From Acidimicrobiia bacterium (lineage in GTDB: Bacteria > Actinomycetota > Acidimicrobiia > IMCC26256 > JAMXLJ01), in assembly GCA_035651955.1 (NCBI GenBank), contig DASRES010000086.1, forward strand, positions 1-64,000: DNA of 64,000 nucleotides, given 5' to 3'. Shown piece by piece: positions 33,728 through 42,485 of this stretch (position 1 is its first letter; every line of letters starts with the position of its first letter). The notes below the pieces were generated by a model, which worked only from the letters and a program-made list of their open reading frames with translations, was not told where the DNA came from and did not search any database. The translations under genes were made by a program, and so were the position numbers.

Positions 33728-35224
33728 TCAGGCCGGGCCCGACGCCCAGCCCCGCGACCGCTCGACGGCGCGGTGCCACATCTCCTGACGGGCGCGGACC
33801 TCGTCACGGTCCATCGACGGCTCGAACGTCCGGTCGCTGGCCCACGCGGCCGCGGCGTCGTCGGCGCTCGCCCACACGCCTTCGGCGAGGCCGGCGAGGT
33901 ACGCGGCGCCGAGCGCCGTCGTCTCGGTCACCGCGCTCCGGCAGACCGGGACGCCGAGGAGGTCGGCCTGGAACGCGCACAGCACGTCCATCACGCTCGC
34001 GCCGCCGTCCACGCGCAGCTCGGCGAGCTCGATGCCGCTCGCGCGCTGCATCGACTGCACGACGTCGAGCGTCTGGAACGCCATCGCCTCGACGACCGCG
34101 CGTGCAAGGTGCGCGCGCGAGCTGCCGCGCGTCAGCCCGATGATCACGCCGCGCGCCTCGGGATCCCAGTACGGCGAGCCGAGACCCGTGAACGCGGGAA
34201 CGAACACCACGCCGCCGGTGTCGGGAACGCTCGCGGCGAGCGGTCCCGTCTCGGACGCGTCGCCGATCACGCCGAGGCCGTCGCGCAACCACTGGATCGC
34301 CGCGCCGGTCACGAAGATCGAGCCCTCGAGGACGTATGTCGTCGCGCCGTCGACGGTCCAGCCGACCGACGTGAGCAGGCCCTCGGCGGGTGGCGGATGC
34401 GACGGCCCGAGGTTCACGACGACGAACGAGCCGGTGCCGTAGGTGTTCTTCGCCATCCCGGGCGCGAAGCACGCCTGCCCGAACAGCGCGGCCTGCTGGT
34501 CGCCCGCGATCCCGCTCACCGGCACGCGCAGGCCGTCGAGCTCGTCGCCGTCGGTGACGCCGAAGCGCCCGCTGCTCGGTCGCACCTCGGGAAGGCAGGC
34601 GAGCGGGACGCGGAACAGTTCCGCGAGCTCGGCCGACCACGCGAGCGCGTCGATGTCGTACAGGAGCGTGCGCGACGCGTTCGACGGATCCGTCACGTGC
34701 ACGCCTCCGGACGCGCCGCCGGTGAGCTCGAAGAGGATCCAGCTGTCGACCGTGCCGAAGGCGAGGTCGGCGTCGGCCTCCACGCCGCCCTCCCGGAGCA
34801 GCCACGCGAGCTTCGTCGCCGAGAAGTACGAGTCGAGCACGAGGCCGGTGTGCTCGCGCACGAACGGCAGGTGCCCGGCGGCGCGAAGCGCCTCGCAGTC
34901 GGCCGTCGTCCGGCGGTCCTGCCAGACGATCGCGCGGTGCCGCGGCCGGCCGGTGGCGCGGTCCCACACCACCGCGGTCTCACGCTGGTTCGTCACGCCG
35001 ATCGCGGCCACGACCTCGCCCGTCCCGTGCACCGTCTCGACGACGTCGCGCAGCGTCGCGCGCGTCGCGTCCCAGATCTCGTCGGGGTCGTGCTCGACCC
35101 ATCCCGGCCGCGGGAAGTACTGCGGGAACTCGCGGTACGACGACGTGCGGATCGCGCCGTGCTCGTCGATCGCGAGCGACCGCACGCCGGTCGTGCCGGC
35201 GTCGATCGCGACGACGACGGTCAC
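33728..35224 (-). CDS. glpK: Glycerol kinase
   Basis: The 498-residue FGGY kinase begins VVVAIDAGTTGVRSLAIDEH. It has GVTNQRETAVVWDRATG and IVWQDRRTTADCE, the glycerol-binding DPSNASRTLLYDID, the FGGY signature region FTGLGSPYWDPEARG and VDGGASVMDVLCAFQADLLG. It makes sn-glycerol 3-phosphate from glycerol and ATP. Length equals the family norm. GTG 35224 overlaps the stop of the gene at 35221 (GTGA). No glpF or glpD lies nearby. A related pentulose kinase is less likely. Confidence 0.9.
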   Translation of the reverse strand: MTVVVAIDAGTTGVRSLAIDEHGAIRTSSYREFPQYFPRPGWVEHDPDEIWDATRATLRDVVETVHGTGEVVAAIGVTNQRETAVVWDRATGRPRHRAIVWQDRRTTADCEALRAAGHLPFVREHTGLVLDSYFSATKLAWLLREGGVEADADLAFGTVDSWILFELTGGASGGVHVTDPSNASRTLLYDIDALAWSAELAELFRVPLACLPEVRPSSGRFGVTDGDELDGLRVPVSGIAGDQQAALFGQACFAPGMAKNTYGTGSFVVVNLGPSHPPPAEGLLTSVGWTVDGATTYVLEGSIFVTGAAIQWLRDGLGVIGDASETGPLAASVPDTGGVVFVPAFTGLGSPYWDPEARGVIIGLTRGSSRAHLARAVVEAMAFQTLDVVQSMQRASGIELAELRVDGGASVMDVLCAFQADLLGVPVCRSAVTETTALGAAYLAGLAEGVWASADDAAAAWASDRTFEPSMDRDEVRARQEMWHRAVERSRGWASGPA

Positions 35225-35655
35225 GCGGTCGAGACGTCCGCCGCGGCGCGTGCGTCCTCTCGCGGCGCGCGGGGGAGCGCGTCGGCGACCGCGTGGCCGA
35301 CGGCCCGGTCGCGCGGCCGGAACTCGAGTACGAGCTCGCGGCTGCGGCCGAGTCCGACCCGCAACTGCAGCAGCGGGTGCCAGGCCGCGACCGAGCGGAG
35401 CGTGAACGCGCCGAGCGGCTTCGCGAGCAGGAGGTCCGCCTCGAGGAGCGGCCGGCCCCGCCGCGGCGTGTCGAAGACGAGCAGCCGCCGGTCGGTCAGC
35501 GCGAGCAGGTAGACGGCGCGGCTCGTCACCAGCAGCGGGACGCGGGCGCGGCGGTCGGCCATCCACACCGCGGCACTGGCACGGGGCTCCTCGCCGGGCT
35601 CGAGCAGCGGGACGAGCGCGGACTCGACGGCGGCACGGATCCGGCCTCGGCGCAC
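35221..35655 (-). CDS. Hypothetical protein, possible PH-like fold
   Basis: The 144-residue product runs from RGRIRAAVESALVPLLEPGE through alternating strands (VPLLVTSRAVYLLALTDRRL, RSVAAWHPLLQLRVGLGRS, ELVLEFRPRDR) to an Ala-rich tail. Strand spacing and the TDRRLLVF pattern resemble small bacterial PH-like domains. GTG 35655 follows TACCCT (35667-35662, minus) by 6 nt, a leaderless signature. Its stop overlaps the glpK start, so it is translated with glpK. The role is unknown. Confidence 0.65.
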   Translation of the reverse strand: MRRGRIRAAVESALVPLLEPGEEPRASAAVWMADRRARVPLLVTSRAVYLLALTDRRLLVFDTPRRGRPLLEADLLLAKPLGAFTLRSVAAWHPLLQLRVGLGRSRELVLEFRPRDRAVGHAVADALPRAPREDARAAADVSTA

Positions 35656-35760
35656 GCCCGAAGGGTAGCGGGGGCGAGCGCGCGCAGAGTGACAGCGCGC
35701 GGGCGTGCCGTCCGCGACGGGCAACATGACGGGTCGCGGAGGCGAGGACCGGAGGTGACC

Positions 35761-36789
35761 ATGCGAATCGGTGTCCTGACGGGCGGTGGCGATTGCCCGG
35801 GGCTCAACGCCGTCATCCGCGCGATCGTGCGCAAGGGCGAGGGCATCTACGGCCACACGATCGTCGGCTTCCGGTCGGGCTGGCGGGGCGTGATCGAGGA
35901 CGAGACGATCGACCTCGACCGCAATGCGACGCGCGGGCTGCTGCCGCGCGGCGGCACGATCCTCGGCACGTCGCGCACCAACCCGTCGAAGGTCGACAAC
36001 GGTTTCGAGAAGGTGCTCGACACGTTGCGCGGCGAGCGGATCGACGGGCTCGTCGCGATCGGCGGCGAGGACACGCTCGGCGTCGCGTCGCAGCTCACCG
36101 ACGCCGGAGCGAACGTGATCGGCGTGCCGAAGACGATCGACAACGACCTCGGCGCGACGGACTTCACGTTCGGGTTCGACACCGCGGTGCAGATCGCGAC
36201 GGACGCGATCGACCGTCTCCACACGACGGCCGAGAGTCACGACCGGGTGATGGTCGTCGAGGTCATGGGCCGCCACGCGGGGTGGATCGCGACGTACGCG
36301 GGGCTGGCGGGCGGCGCGGACGTCATCCTCGTGCCCGAGGAGCCCTTCGACATCGCGCAGGTGTGCGAGCACATCCGGCGGCGACACAAGCATGGTGCGC
36401 GGTTCTCGATCGTCGTCGTCGCCGAGGGCGCGGTCCCGAAGGAGGGGCAGATGGCCACGCAGTCGAGCGACGTCGACGCGTTCGGCCACGTGCGACTGGG
36501 CGGGATCTCGAACTGGGTGCAGCAGGAGATCGAGTCGCGCACGGGCTTCGAGACGCGCGTGACGATCCTCGGCCACGTGCTCCGCGGCGGCACGCCGACC
36601 GCGTTCGACCGCGTGCTGGCGACGAGGCTCGGGATCGAGGCGATCGACGCCGCGCACGAGCGTGACTTCGGGAAGATGGTCGCGTTGCAGGGCACGTCGA
36701 TCACGCGCGTGCCGCTCGCCGACGCGGTGCGCGAGCTGAAGACCGTCGACCCGAAGATCTTCGGGGTCGCGAGCGTCTTCTTCGGCTAG
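35761..36789 (+). CDS. pfp: 6-phosphofructokinase, predicted PPi-dependent
   Basis: The 342-residue PfkA-fold enzyme starts RIGVLTGGGDCPGLNAVIRA. Motif IGGEDTLG puts Asp at residue 104 and GVPKTIDND puts Lys at 124. In known work Gly at both positions marks ATP enzymes, while Asp104/Lys124 marks pyrophosphate enzymes. The catalytic TIDNDLGATD, EVMGRHAGW and LGHVLRGGTPTAFDR blocks are intact. GGAGGT precedes the ATG. A reversible PPi-PFK would serve both glycolysis and gluconeogenesis. Confidence 0.88.
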   Translation: MRIGVLTGGGDCPGLNAVIRAIVRKGEGIYGHTIVGFRSGWRGVIEDETIDLDRNATRGLLPRGGTILGTSRTNPSKVDNGFEKVLDTLRGERIDGLVAIGGEDTLGVASQLTDAGANVIGVPKTIDNDLGATDFTFGFDTAVQIATDAIDRLHTTAESHDRVMVVEVMGRHAGWIATYAGLAGGADVILVPEEPFDIAQVCEHIRRRHKHGARFSIVVVAEGAVPKEGQMATQSSDVDAFGHVRLGGISNWVQQEIESRTGFETRVTILGHVLRGGTPTAFDRVLATRLGIEAIDAAHERDFGKMVALQGTSITRVPLADAVRELKTVDPKIFGVASVFFG

Positions 36790-36823
36790 CGGGGACGGTT
36801 GCGCCGCGTACGATCGCCTGCGC

Positions 36824-37690
36824 ATGGGAACCGCGCTCGACGACCTGATCTCGCTGCTCGAGCTCGAGCCGCTCGAGGTCAACCTCTTCCGGGGCCTGAG
36901 CCCGGACGAAGACCGGCAACGCGTCTTCGGTGGCCAGGTGGCAGCGCAGGCGCTCGTCGCCGCGGGCCGCACGGTCGAGCCCGACCGGCCGGTGCACTCG
37001 CTGCACTCCTACTTCTTGCGCCCCGGTGACCCGACCGTCCCGATCGTCTACGAGGTCGACCGCATCCGCGACGGACGCAGCTTCACGACGCGGCGTGTCG
37101 TCGCGATCCAGCACGGCCGCGCGATCTTCAACCTGTCGGCGTCGTTCCAGGTCGAGGAGACGGGTCCCGAGCACCAGGACCCGATGCCGGACGTCCCCGA
37201 CCCGGAGACGCTGCCGACGTTCCAGGAGCGGATCGAGCCGCACGTCGACCGCTTCGGTCCCGACTTCGCGCAGTGGCTCGTGCGCGAGCGCCCGATCGAC
37301 TCGCGTCCCGTGCACGACCCGCCGTGGCTGGTGCCGAGCCCGCGCGCGCCCGAGCAGGACGTGTGGATCAAGGCGAACGGCGTGCTGCCCGACGATCCGC
37401 TGCTCCACGCGTGCGTCGTCGCGTACGCGTCCGACCTGACGCTGCTCGACACCGCGATGCTCCCGCACGGACGGTCGTTGCAGCAGGACCAGTTCATGAT
37501 CGCGAGCCTCGACCACGCGATGTGGTTCCACCGCCCGTTCCGGGCCGACGACTGGCTCCTGTACCACCAGACGAGCCCGACGGCGTCGGGCGCGCGCGGG
37601 CTCGCGCAGGGGACGATCTTCCGTGCCGACGGCGTGCTCGCGATCACGGTGATCCAGGAAGGGCTCATCCGTCCCGTCGGCGCGCGCTGA
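36824..37690 (+). CDS. tesB: Acyl-CoA thioesterase II (TesB)
   Basis: The 288-residue double-hotdog protein matches Tes[55 protein letters not shown] and a second hotdog with [20 protein letters not shown] and [17 protein letters not shown]. It hydrolyses medium- to long-chain acyl-CoA. ATG 36824 lies 9 nt after TACGAT (36809-36814). The threonine aldolase gene follows 13 nt after its stop. Confidence 0.92.
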   Translation: MGTALDDLISLLELEPLEVNLFRGLSPDEDRQRVFGGQVAAQALVAAGRTVEPDRPVHSLHSYFLRPGDPTVPIVYEVDRIRDGRSFTTRRVVAIQHGRAIFNLSASFQVEETGPEHQDPMPDVPDPETLPTFQERIEPHVDRFGPDFAQWLVRERPIDSRPVHDPPWLVPSPRAPEQDVWIKANGVLPDDPLLHACVVAYASDLTLLDTAMLPHGRSLQQDQFMIASLDHAMWFHRPFRADDWLLYHQTSPTASGARGLAQGTIFRADGVLAITVIQEGLIRPVGAR

Positions 37691-37703
37691 CGGCGCGCTC
37701 GCG

Positions 37704-38744
37704 ATGCCGTCGCCGTCCGGTCTCGTCGATCTCCGCTCGGACACGGTCACGACGCCGACCGAGGAGATGCGCCGCGCGATGGCGCGCGCCGAGGTCGGCG
37801 ACGACGGCTACGGCGAGGACCCCACCGTCAACCGGCTGCAGGAGCTCGCCGCGACGCTCACCGGGAAGGACGCGGCGCTGTACGTGCCCTCGGGGACGAT
37901 GGCGAACCAGCTCGCACTGCGCGTGCTCGGGCGCCCGGGCACCGAGGTGCTGTGCGGCGAGCGCGCGCACGTGTACCGGTACGAGCTCGCCGCGGCGGCG
38001 GGGAACGCCGGTGTGCAGCTGCGGCCGTTGCCCGACGGCGACGGGCTGTTGCACGCGCGCGACGTGCAGGCCGCGTTCGACGACCGCGCGCACCATCTCC
38101 CACCCGTCTCGGTGGTCGCGATCGAGAACACGCACATGCCTGCATGCGGACGGCCGTGGTCGCGTGTCGAAGTCGACGCGATCGCGACGCTCGCGCGCGC
38201 CGCTGGGATCGCGCTGCACTGCGACGGCGCGCGCGTGTTCAACGCGTCCGTCGCGCTCGGCGAGCCCGTCGCCTCCCTCGTCGAGCGGGCCGACACGGTG
38301 ATGTTCTGCTTGTCGAAGGGCCTCGGTGCGCCCGTCGGGTCACTGCTGTGCGGGTCGACCGCGGCCGTCACCGAGGCGGTCGCCGAGCGCAAGCGGCTCG
38401 GCGGCGCGATGCGGCAGGCAGGCGTGATCGCGGCCGCGGGGATCGTCGCGCTGACGGCGATGGTCGAGCGCCTCGCCGAGGACCACCGCCGCGCCCGCCG
38501 GATCGCGGACGCGCTTGCCGACCGGTGGCCCGGCTCCGTCGACCCGGACGCGGTGCGGACGAACGTCGTGTGCTGCGACGCGGGTCGTCTTCCCGCGGCG
38601 CTGCTCGACGGTCTCCGGGCCCGGGGGATCCTCGCCGGCACGATCGACGCGCGGACCGTACGGTTCATGACCCACGCGGACGTCGACGACGGCGACGTCC
38701 GACGAGTGGTCGACGCGCTCGACGCCGTCGCGAAGGAGACTTGA
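37704..38744 (+). CDS. ltaE: Low-specificity L-threonine aldolase
   Basis: The 346-residue PLP enzyme has [71 protein letters not shown] (the PLP Asp) and [16 protein letters not shown] with the Schiff-base lysine. It cleaves threonine or allo-threonine to glycine and acetaldehyde. It overlaps the SDR start by 1 nt (TGATG), so the two are coupled. Confidence 0.92.
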   Translation: MPSPSGLVDLRSDTVTTPTEEMRRAMARAEVGDDGYGEDPTVNRLQELAATLTGKDAALYVPSGTMANQLALRVLGRPGTEVLCGERAHVYRYELAAAAGNAGVQLRPLPDGDGLLHARDVQAAFDDRAHHLPPVSVVAIENTHMPACGRPWSRVEVDAIATLARAAGIALHCDGARVFNASVALGEPVASLVERADTVMFCLSKGLGAPVGSLLCGSTAAVTEAVAERKRLGGAMRQAGVIAAAGIVALTAMVERLAEDHRRARRIADALADRWPGSVDPDAVRTNVVCCDAGRLPAALLDGLRARGILAGTIDARTVRFMTHADVDDGDVRRVVDALDAVAKET

Positions 38745-39553
38745 TGGCGCGGATCCTCATCACCGGCTGCTCGAGCGGCATCGGGCGCGCGACCGCGGTC
38801 GAGCTTGCCAAGCGGGGGCACGAGGTCGTGGCGACGGCACGGCGGCCCGAGACGATCGAGGACCTCGACGTTGCCATGCGGCTCGCGCTCGACGTCGTCG
38901 ACGACGCATCGGTGCGCGCGGCCGTCGCCGGCGCGGGTGACGTCGACGTCCTGGTGAACAACGCGGGCTACGGAGTGGTCGGTCCGGTCGAACGGCTCCC
39001 GCTCGACGACGTCCGGCGCATGTTCGAGACGAACGTGTTCGGCGCGTGGCGGATGATCCAAGCGGTGCTGCCCGCGATGCGTGCACGTGGGAGCGGGGTG
39101 ATCGTCAACGTGTCGTCGCTCGCGGGGCGCGTCTCCTCGCCGCTGAACGGCGGGTACTCGGGGTCGAAGTACGCGCTCGAGGCCGTCTCCGAGGCGCTGC
39201 ACTACGAGGTCGGGCACTTCGGGATCCGGGTCGTCGTGGTCGAGCCGGGTCGGTTCGCGACCCGCTTCGGTGAGACCGAGCAGCGGTTCGCGTTGGACGG
39301 CCCGCCGTACGACGAGCTGGACCGGTTGTGGCACGAGGCGCAGGCGAAGCTCCCGACGGGCGCGGAGGCAGGCAGCGAGCCGCCCGGGCCCGAGGTCGTG
39401 GCCGTCGCGATCGCGGACGCGATCGAGGATGACACGACGCCGTTGCGCCGCCCCGTCGGCGTCGACGCCGAGATGGTCGTCGCGACACGCGCGTCGATGG
39501 ACGACGCGACGTTCGAGGCGACGATGCGCGAGGTGCTCGGCCTGGACTGGTGA
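38744..39553 (+). CDS. Short-chain dehydrogenase/reductase
   Basis: The 269-residue classical SDR has the cofactor motif ITGCSSGIGRATAVELAKRG, VDVLVNNAGYGVVG, the catalytic Ser in NVSSLAGRVSSPLNGGYSGS and YSGSKYALEAVSEALHYE with YxxxK. An Arg near the second strand (ATARRPETIEDL) suggests NADP preference. The substrate is unknown. It is translationally coupled to ltaE and converges on the endonuclease IV gene, which ends 7 nt away. Confidence 0.88.
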   Translation: MARILITGCSSGIGRATAVELAKRGHEVVATARRPETIEDLDVAMRLALDVVDDASVRAAVAGAGDVDVLVNNAGYGVVGPVERLPLDDVRRMFETNVFGAWRMIQAVLPAMRARGSGVIVNVSSLAGRVSSPLNGGYSGSKYALEAVSEALHYEVGHFGIRVVVVEPGRFATRFGETEQRFALDGPPYDELDRLWHEAQAKLPTGAEAGSEPPGPEVVAVAIADAIEDDTTPLRRPVGVDAEMVVATRASMDDATFEATMREVLGLDW

Positions 39554-39559
39554 CGCGCG

Positions 39560-40420
39560 TCAGCGGCGCGCGGCGGGCCCGGCGAGCGCGCGAAGACGCG
39601 CGACGTCGTTTCGCTGCTCCCGCGCGTCGCCCGGTGTCTCGAGGAGCAACGGCGTGTGCCGGAGCTCCGGCATGCGGACGACGATGCCGAGCGCATCGGT
39701 CCCGATCGTCCCCGTACCGATGCGGGCGTGACGATCGCGACGCGAGCCCAGGGCGTCACGCGAGTCGTTGACGTGGACGACGGCGACGCGTTCGGGACCG
39801 AGCTCGCGCAGCTCGGCGCGCAGCGCCGTCCTCCCGGCCGGTCGCGTGAGATCGACACCGGCCGCGAAGAGATGGCAGGTGTCGACGCAGACCCGCACGC
39901 GCGGATGGTGCTCGCACGCGGCGACGAGCTCGGCGACCTGCTCGACGGTCCCGGCGAGGAGGTTCCCGCTCGCGGCCGTCATCTCGACGAGGACGTCCGT
40001 GCCGTCGACGCGGTCGAGCAGGCGCAGGATCGTGTGCGCGGCGCGGCGGAGCGCGACGGCACGGTCGTCGTCACCGGCGCTGCCCACGTGGACGACGACG
40101 CCCTCCGCCCCCAGGCGCGCCGCACGGCTGAGCGCGAACTCGAGGTTCGCCGTCGACCGTTCGTGGACCGCGGGATCGCGCGACGCGAGGTTCACGAGGT
40201 AGGGCGCGTGCACGAACGACACCATCCGGCGGCGCGCGATCGCGTCGCGCCACGCTGCCTCCTCTGCGGGGTCGCACGCCGGCACCGCCCAGCCGCGGGG
40301 GTTCGACGGGAAGATCTGCACGGCGTCGCAGCCGCGCTCCTCCGCGCGCCGCAACGCGCGTGCGAGCCCCCCGGCGACGAAGACGTGACAGCCGACCTGT
40401 CGGGCGCGGCGCACCGGCAT
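39560..40420 (-). CDS. nfo: Endonuclease IV (AP endonuclease)
   Basis: The 286-residue protein shows the metal ligands of the endonuclease IV TIM barrel: HVGSAGDD, VEMTAASGN, CVDTCHLFAAG, HVNDSRDALGSRRDRHARIG and LLLETPGD. It cuts DNA 5' to abasic sites in base excision repair. ATG 40420 is only 19 bp from the divergent lmbE-like start, and TACGGT (40433-40428) lies 7 nt before it. Confidence 0.9.
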   Translation of the reverse strand: MPVRRARQVGCHVFVAGGLARALRRAEERGCDAVQIFPSNPRGWAVPACDPAEEAAWRDAIARRRMVSFVHAPYLVNLASRDPAVHERSTANLEFALSRAARLGAEGVVVHVGSAGDDDRAVALRRAAHTILRLLDRVDGTDVLVEMTAASGNLLAGTVEQVAELVAACEHHPRVRVCVDTCHLFAAGVDLTRPAGRTALRAELRELGPERVAVVHVNDSRDALGSRRDRHARIGTGTIGTDALGIVVRMPELRHTPLLLETPGDAREQRNDVARLRALAGPAARR

Positions 40421-40426
40421 CACAGG

Positions 40427-40433
40427 TACCGTA
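40427..40433. promoter_or_regulatory. Overlapping divergent -10 elements
   Basis: TACCGTA reads as a -10 hexamer on both strands: TACCGT (40427-40432, plus) for the gene at 40440, and TACGGT (40433-40428, minus) for the gene starting at 40420. Each is exactly 7 nt from its start codon, so both transcripts would be leaderless and polymerases cannot occupy both at once. Confidence 0.5.
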
Positions 40434-40439
40434 CCGACG

Positions 40440-41153
40440 ATGCCCGCGAACGAGGCTCCTGCACGCGCGCTCGCGGTGTACGCGCATCCGGACGATCCCG
40501 AGATCTCCGCGGGCGGCACGCTCGCGTCGTGGGCCGCGGCGGGCACCGAGGTGTTCGTGCTCGTGACGACGCGCGGCGACAAGGGGACGTCCGACCCGTC
40601 CGTCGACCCCGACGACCTCGCGCGCCGCCGCGAGCAGGAGACCGCGGCGGCCGCGAAGGTGCTCGGCTTCGCGGGGCAGTACCACCTGGGGTACGACGAC
40701 GGCGACCTCGTCGACGACGCGGCGCTGCGTGGCGCGATCGTCCGACACGTGCGGATGCTGCGACCCGACGCCGTCCTGTGCCCCGACCCGACCGCGGTGT
40801 TCTTCGGCGACGGGTACTTCAACCATCGCGACCACCGGGTCACCGGCTGGGCGACGCTCGACGCCGTCGCACCCGCCGCCGGCAACCCGCACTACTTCCC
40901 CGAGCACCTGCGCGACGGCCTCGCACCCCACGACGTCCGCACCGTGTACCTGTCCGGCACGCTCGAGCCGAACTGCTGGGTCGACATCGGCGACGTGCTC
41001 GAGCGCAAGATCGATGCGCTGTTCTGCCACACGAGCCAGCTCGTCGAGACGGGCGAGGAGTTCCGCCAGTTCCTGCGCGACCGCGCGGAGGAGGCGGGCC
41101 GGGCCGCGGGCATCCGCTACGCGGAGGTGTTCCGCAAGCTCACGTTCGGCTGA
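40440..41153 (+). CDS. LmbE/PIG-L family deacetylase
   Basis: The 237-residue protein has the zinc site AVYAHPDDPEISAGGTLASW (HPDD) and the second His motif FNHRDHRVTGWATLDAVA. Family members remove acetyl from N-acetylglucosamine-type sugars, for example MshB and Mca in mycothiol metabolism. No other mycothiol gene is near, so the substrate is open. It shares a 19-bp divergent promoter with nfo. Confidence 0.88.
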   Translation: MPANEAPARALAVYAHPDDPEISAGGTLASWAAAGTEVFVLVTTRGDKGTSDPSVDPDDLARRREQETAAAAKVLGFAGQYHLGYDDGDLVDDAALRGAIVRHVRMLRPDAVLCPDPTAVFFGDGYFNHRDHRVTGWATLDAVAPAAGNPHYFPEHLRDGLAPHDVRTVYLSGTLEPNCWVDIGDVLERKIDALFCHTSQLVETGEEFRQFLRDRAEEAGRAAGIRYAEVFRKLTFG

Positions 41154-41171
41154 GCGCGTTACGTTGCCGGC

Positions 41172-41636
41172 ATGCCGTTCACACGTGACGAGATCCAGGC
41201 CGCCTTCGACCGCTACCGCGAGGCGGCTGCGACAGCCGCGCGCACCGGCGACTGGTCCCCGTGGGTCGAGTGCTTCACGCCCGACGCGCACTACGTCGAG
41301 CACCTGTACGGCGAGTTCCGCGGTCGGGACGAGATCCTCGCCTGGATCGACAAGACGATGACCGTGTGGCCCTTCACGCAGATGCAGGCGTTCCCCTGGG
41401 ACTGGTACACGATCGACGCCGAGCAGGGCTGGGTCGTCGGCCAGGTCGCCAACCGGTTCGTCGATCCCGGCGACGGCGGGACGTACGAGTCGGCGAACTG
41501 GACGCGCCTCGTCTACGCGGGCGACGGCCTGTTTGGCGAGGAGGAGGACGTCTACAACCCCGAACGGTTCGCGCCGATGGTCAAGGCGTGGCTCGAGGCG
41601 TGGGCGCGCCACCACCCGGATCGCCCGAGCGGCTGA
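41172..41636 (+). CDS. SnoaL-like/NTF2-fold protein
   Basis: The 154-residue protein has the cone-shaped NTF2 fold pattern: FTRDEIQAAFDRYREAA, WVECFTPDAHYVEHLYGEFR, RDEILAWIDKTMTVWPFTQM and WTRLVYAGDGLFGEEEDVYN. Such proteins bind or isomerise small hydrophobic ligands. TACGTT (41160-41165) lies 6 nt before the ATG. Its 3' end overlaps the convergent GNAT gene by 56 nt. Confidence 0.78.
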   Translation: MPFTRDEIQAAFDRYREAAATAARTGDWSPWVECFTPDAHYVEHLYGEFRGRDEILAWIDKTMTVWPFTQMQAFPWDWYTIDAEQGWVVGQVANRFVDPGDGGTYESANWTRLVYAGDGLFGEEEDVYNPERFAPMVKAWLEAWARHHPDRPSG

Positions 41637-42153
41637 TCCGGTAGAGCACGTGGCGTCGCAGGCGGTCGCCTTCGGGGAGCGCCGGATGGTCGAACTCCCG
41701 GTCGAACGCCATGCCGATGCGCTCCATCACCGCGCGTGAGCGCCCGTTGCCGGCGCTCGTGAACGACACGATCTCGGTGAGCCCGTGGTCGGTGAACCCG
41801 ACGTGGAGGGCCGCCCGCGCGGCCTCGGACGCGTAGCCCTTGCCCCACGCCGGGCGCGCGAGACGCCAGCCCACCTCGACGGCCGGGGTGAAGAACGCGT
41901 CGAAGCGCGGCAACGACAGGCCGGTGAACCCCACGAACTCCCCGGTGGCACCGACCTCGAGCGCCCACAGCCCGAACCCGAACGTCTCGAAGCCGTCCTC
42001 GATGCGATCGACGAGCGCGTCGCTCTCCTCGCGGGTGAGCGGCGCGGGGAAGTGCTCCATCACGACGGGGTCCGCGTTGAGCGCGGCGAACGGCGCCCGG
42101 TCCGCGTCGCGCCATCGGCGCATGACGAGCCGCTCGGTGGTGAGCGTCTGCAC
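41581..42153 (-). CDS. GNAT-family acetyltransferase (RimJ-like)
   Basis: The 190-residue protein has the RimJ/RimL pattern: LTTERLVMRRWRDADRAPFA, VGWRLARPAWGKGYASEAAR (acetyl-CoA loop, a Q/RxxGxG/A variant) and SFTSAGNGRSRAVMERIGM. GTG 42153 is used, with AGGAG overlapping it. The last 15 residues (SGDPGGGAPTPRATP) look disordered and lie in the 56-nt overlap with the convergent SnoaL-like gene. Confidence 0.82.
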   Translation of the reverse strand: MQTLTTERLVMRRWRDADRAPFAALNADPVVMEHFPAPLTREESDALVDRIEDGFETFGFGLWALEVGATGEFVGFTGLSLPRFDAFFTPAVEVGWRLARPAWGKGYASEAARAALHVGFTDHGLTEIVSFTSAGNGRSRAVMERIGMAFDREFDHPALPEGDRLRRHVLYRISRSGDPGGGAPTPRATP

Positions 42154-42167
42154 TCCTGGCTGCTCGC

Positions 42168-42422
42168 TCAGTCCCAGTCGTGCGGGCGGCGCCACTCGGC
42201 CATCGCGCGCAGCACGAGCACGGCGACGACCGCGCAGCCGAGCGCGGCGCCCGCGGCGCCGATGAGCGCGCCCGCGGCCTTCGGCGTCGCGCACGAGCCA
42301 TGACAGCCGGTGTTCACGAGCCCGTACCCGAGCAGCGCGCCCACCCCGCCGCCGAGCAGGACGCCGACGTACGCGAGCCAGAACGACGAGCGTGACGGGC
42401 CGGCGGGCCGGGGCTGCTCCAC
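42168..42422 (-). CDS. Small two-helix membrane protein
   Basis: The 84-residue product has two membrane segments, FWLAYVGVLLGGGVGALLGY and AAGALIGAAGAALGCAVVAV. A short external loop with two Cys lies between them (NTGCHGSCATPK), and a basic C-terminus RAMAEWRRPHDWD follows. GTG 42422 is supported by TACGCT (42435-42430, minus) exactly 7 nt upstream. The function is unknown. Confidence 0.65.
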   Translation of the reverse strand: MEQPRPAGPSRSSFWLAYVGVLLGGGVGALLGYGLVNTGCHGSCATPKAAGALIGAAGAALGCAVVAVLVLRAMAEWRRPHDWD

Positions 42423-42485
42423 GAGAGCGAGCGTAGCGAGAGCGCCCGAGCGCGTACGGCGCCGGCCGGTAGGCTCGTGGCCCGC

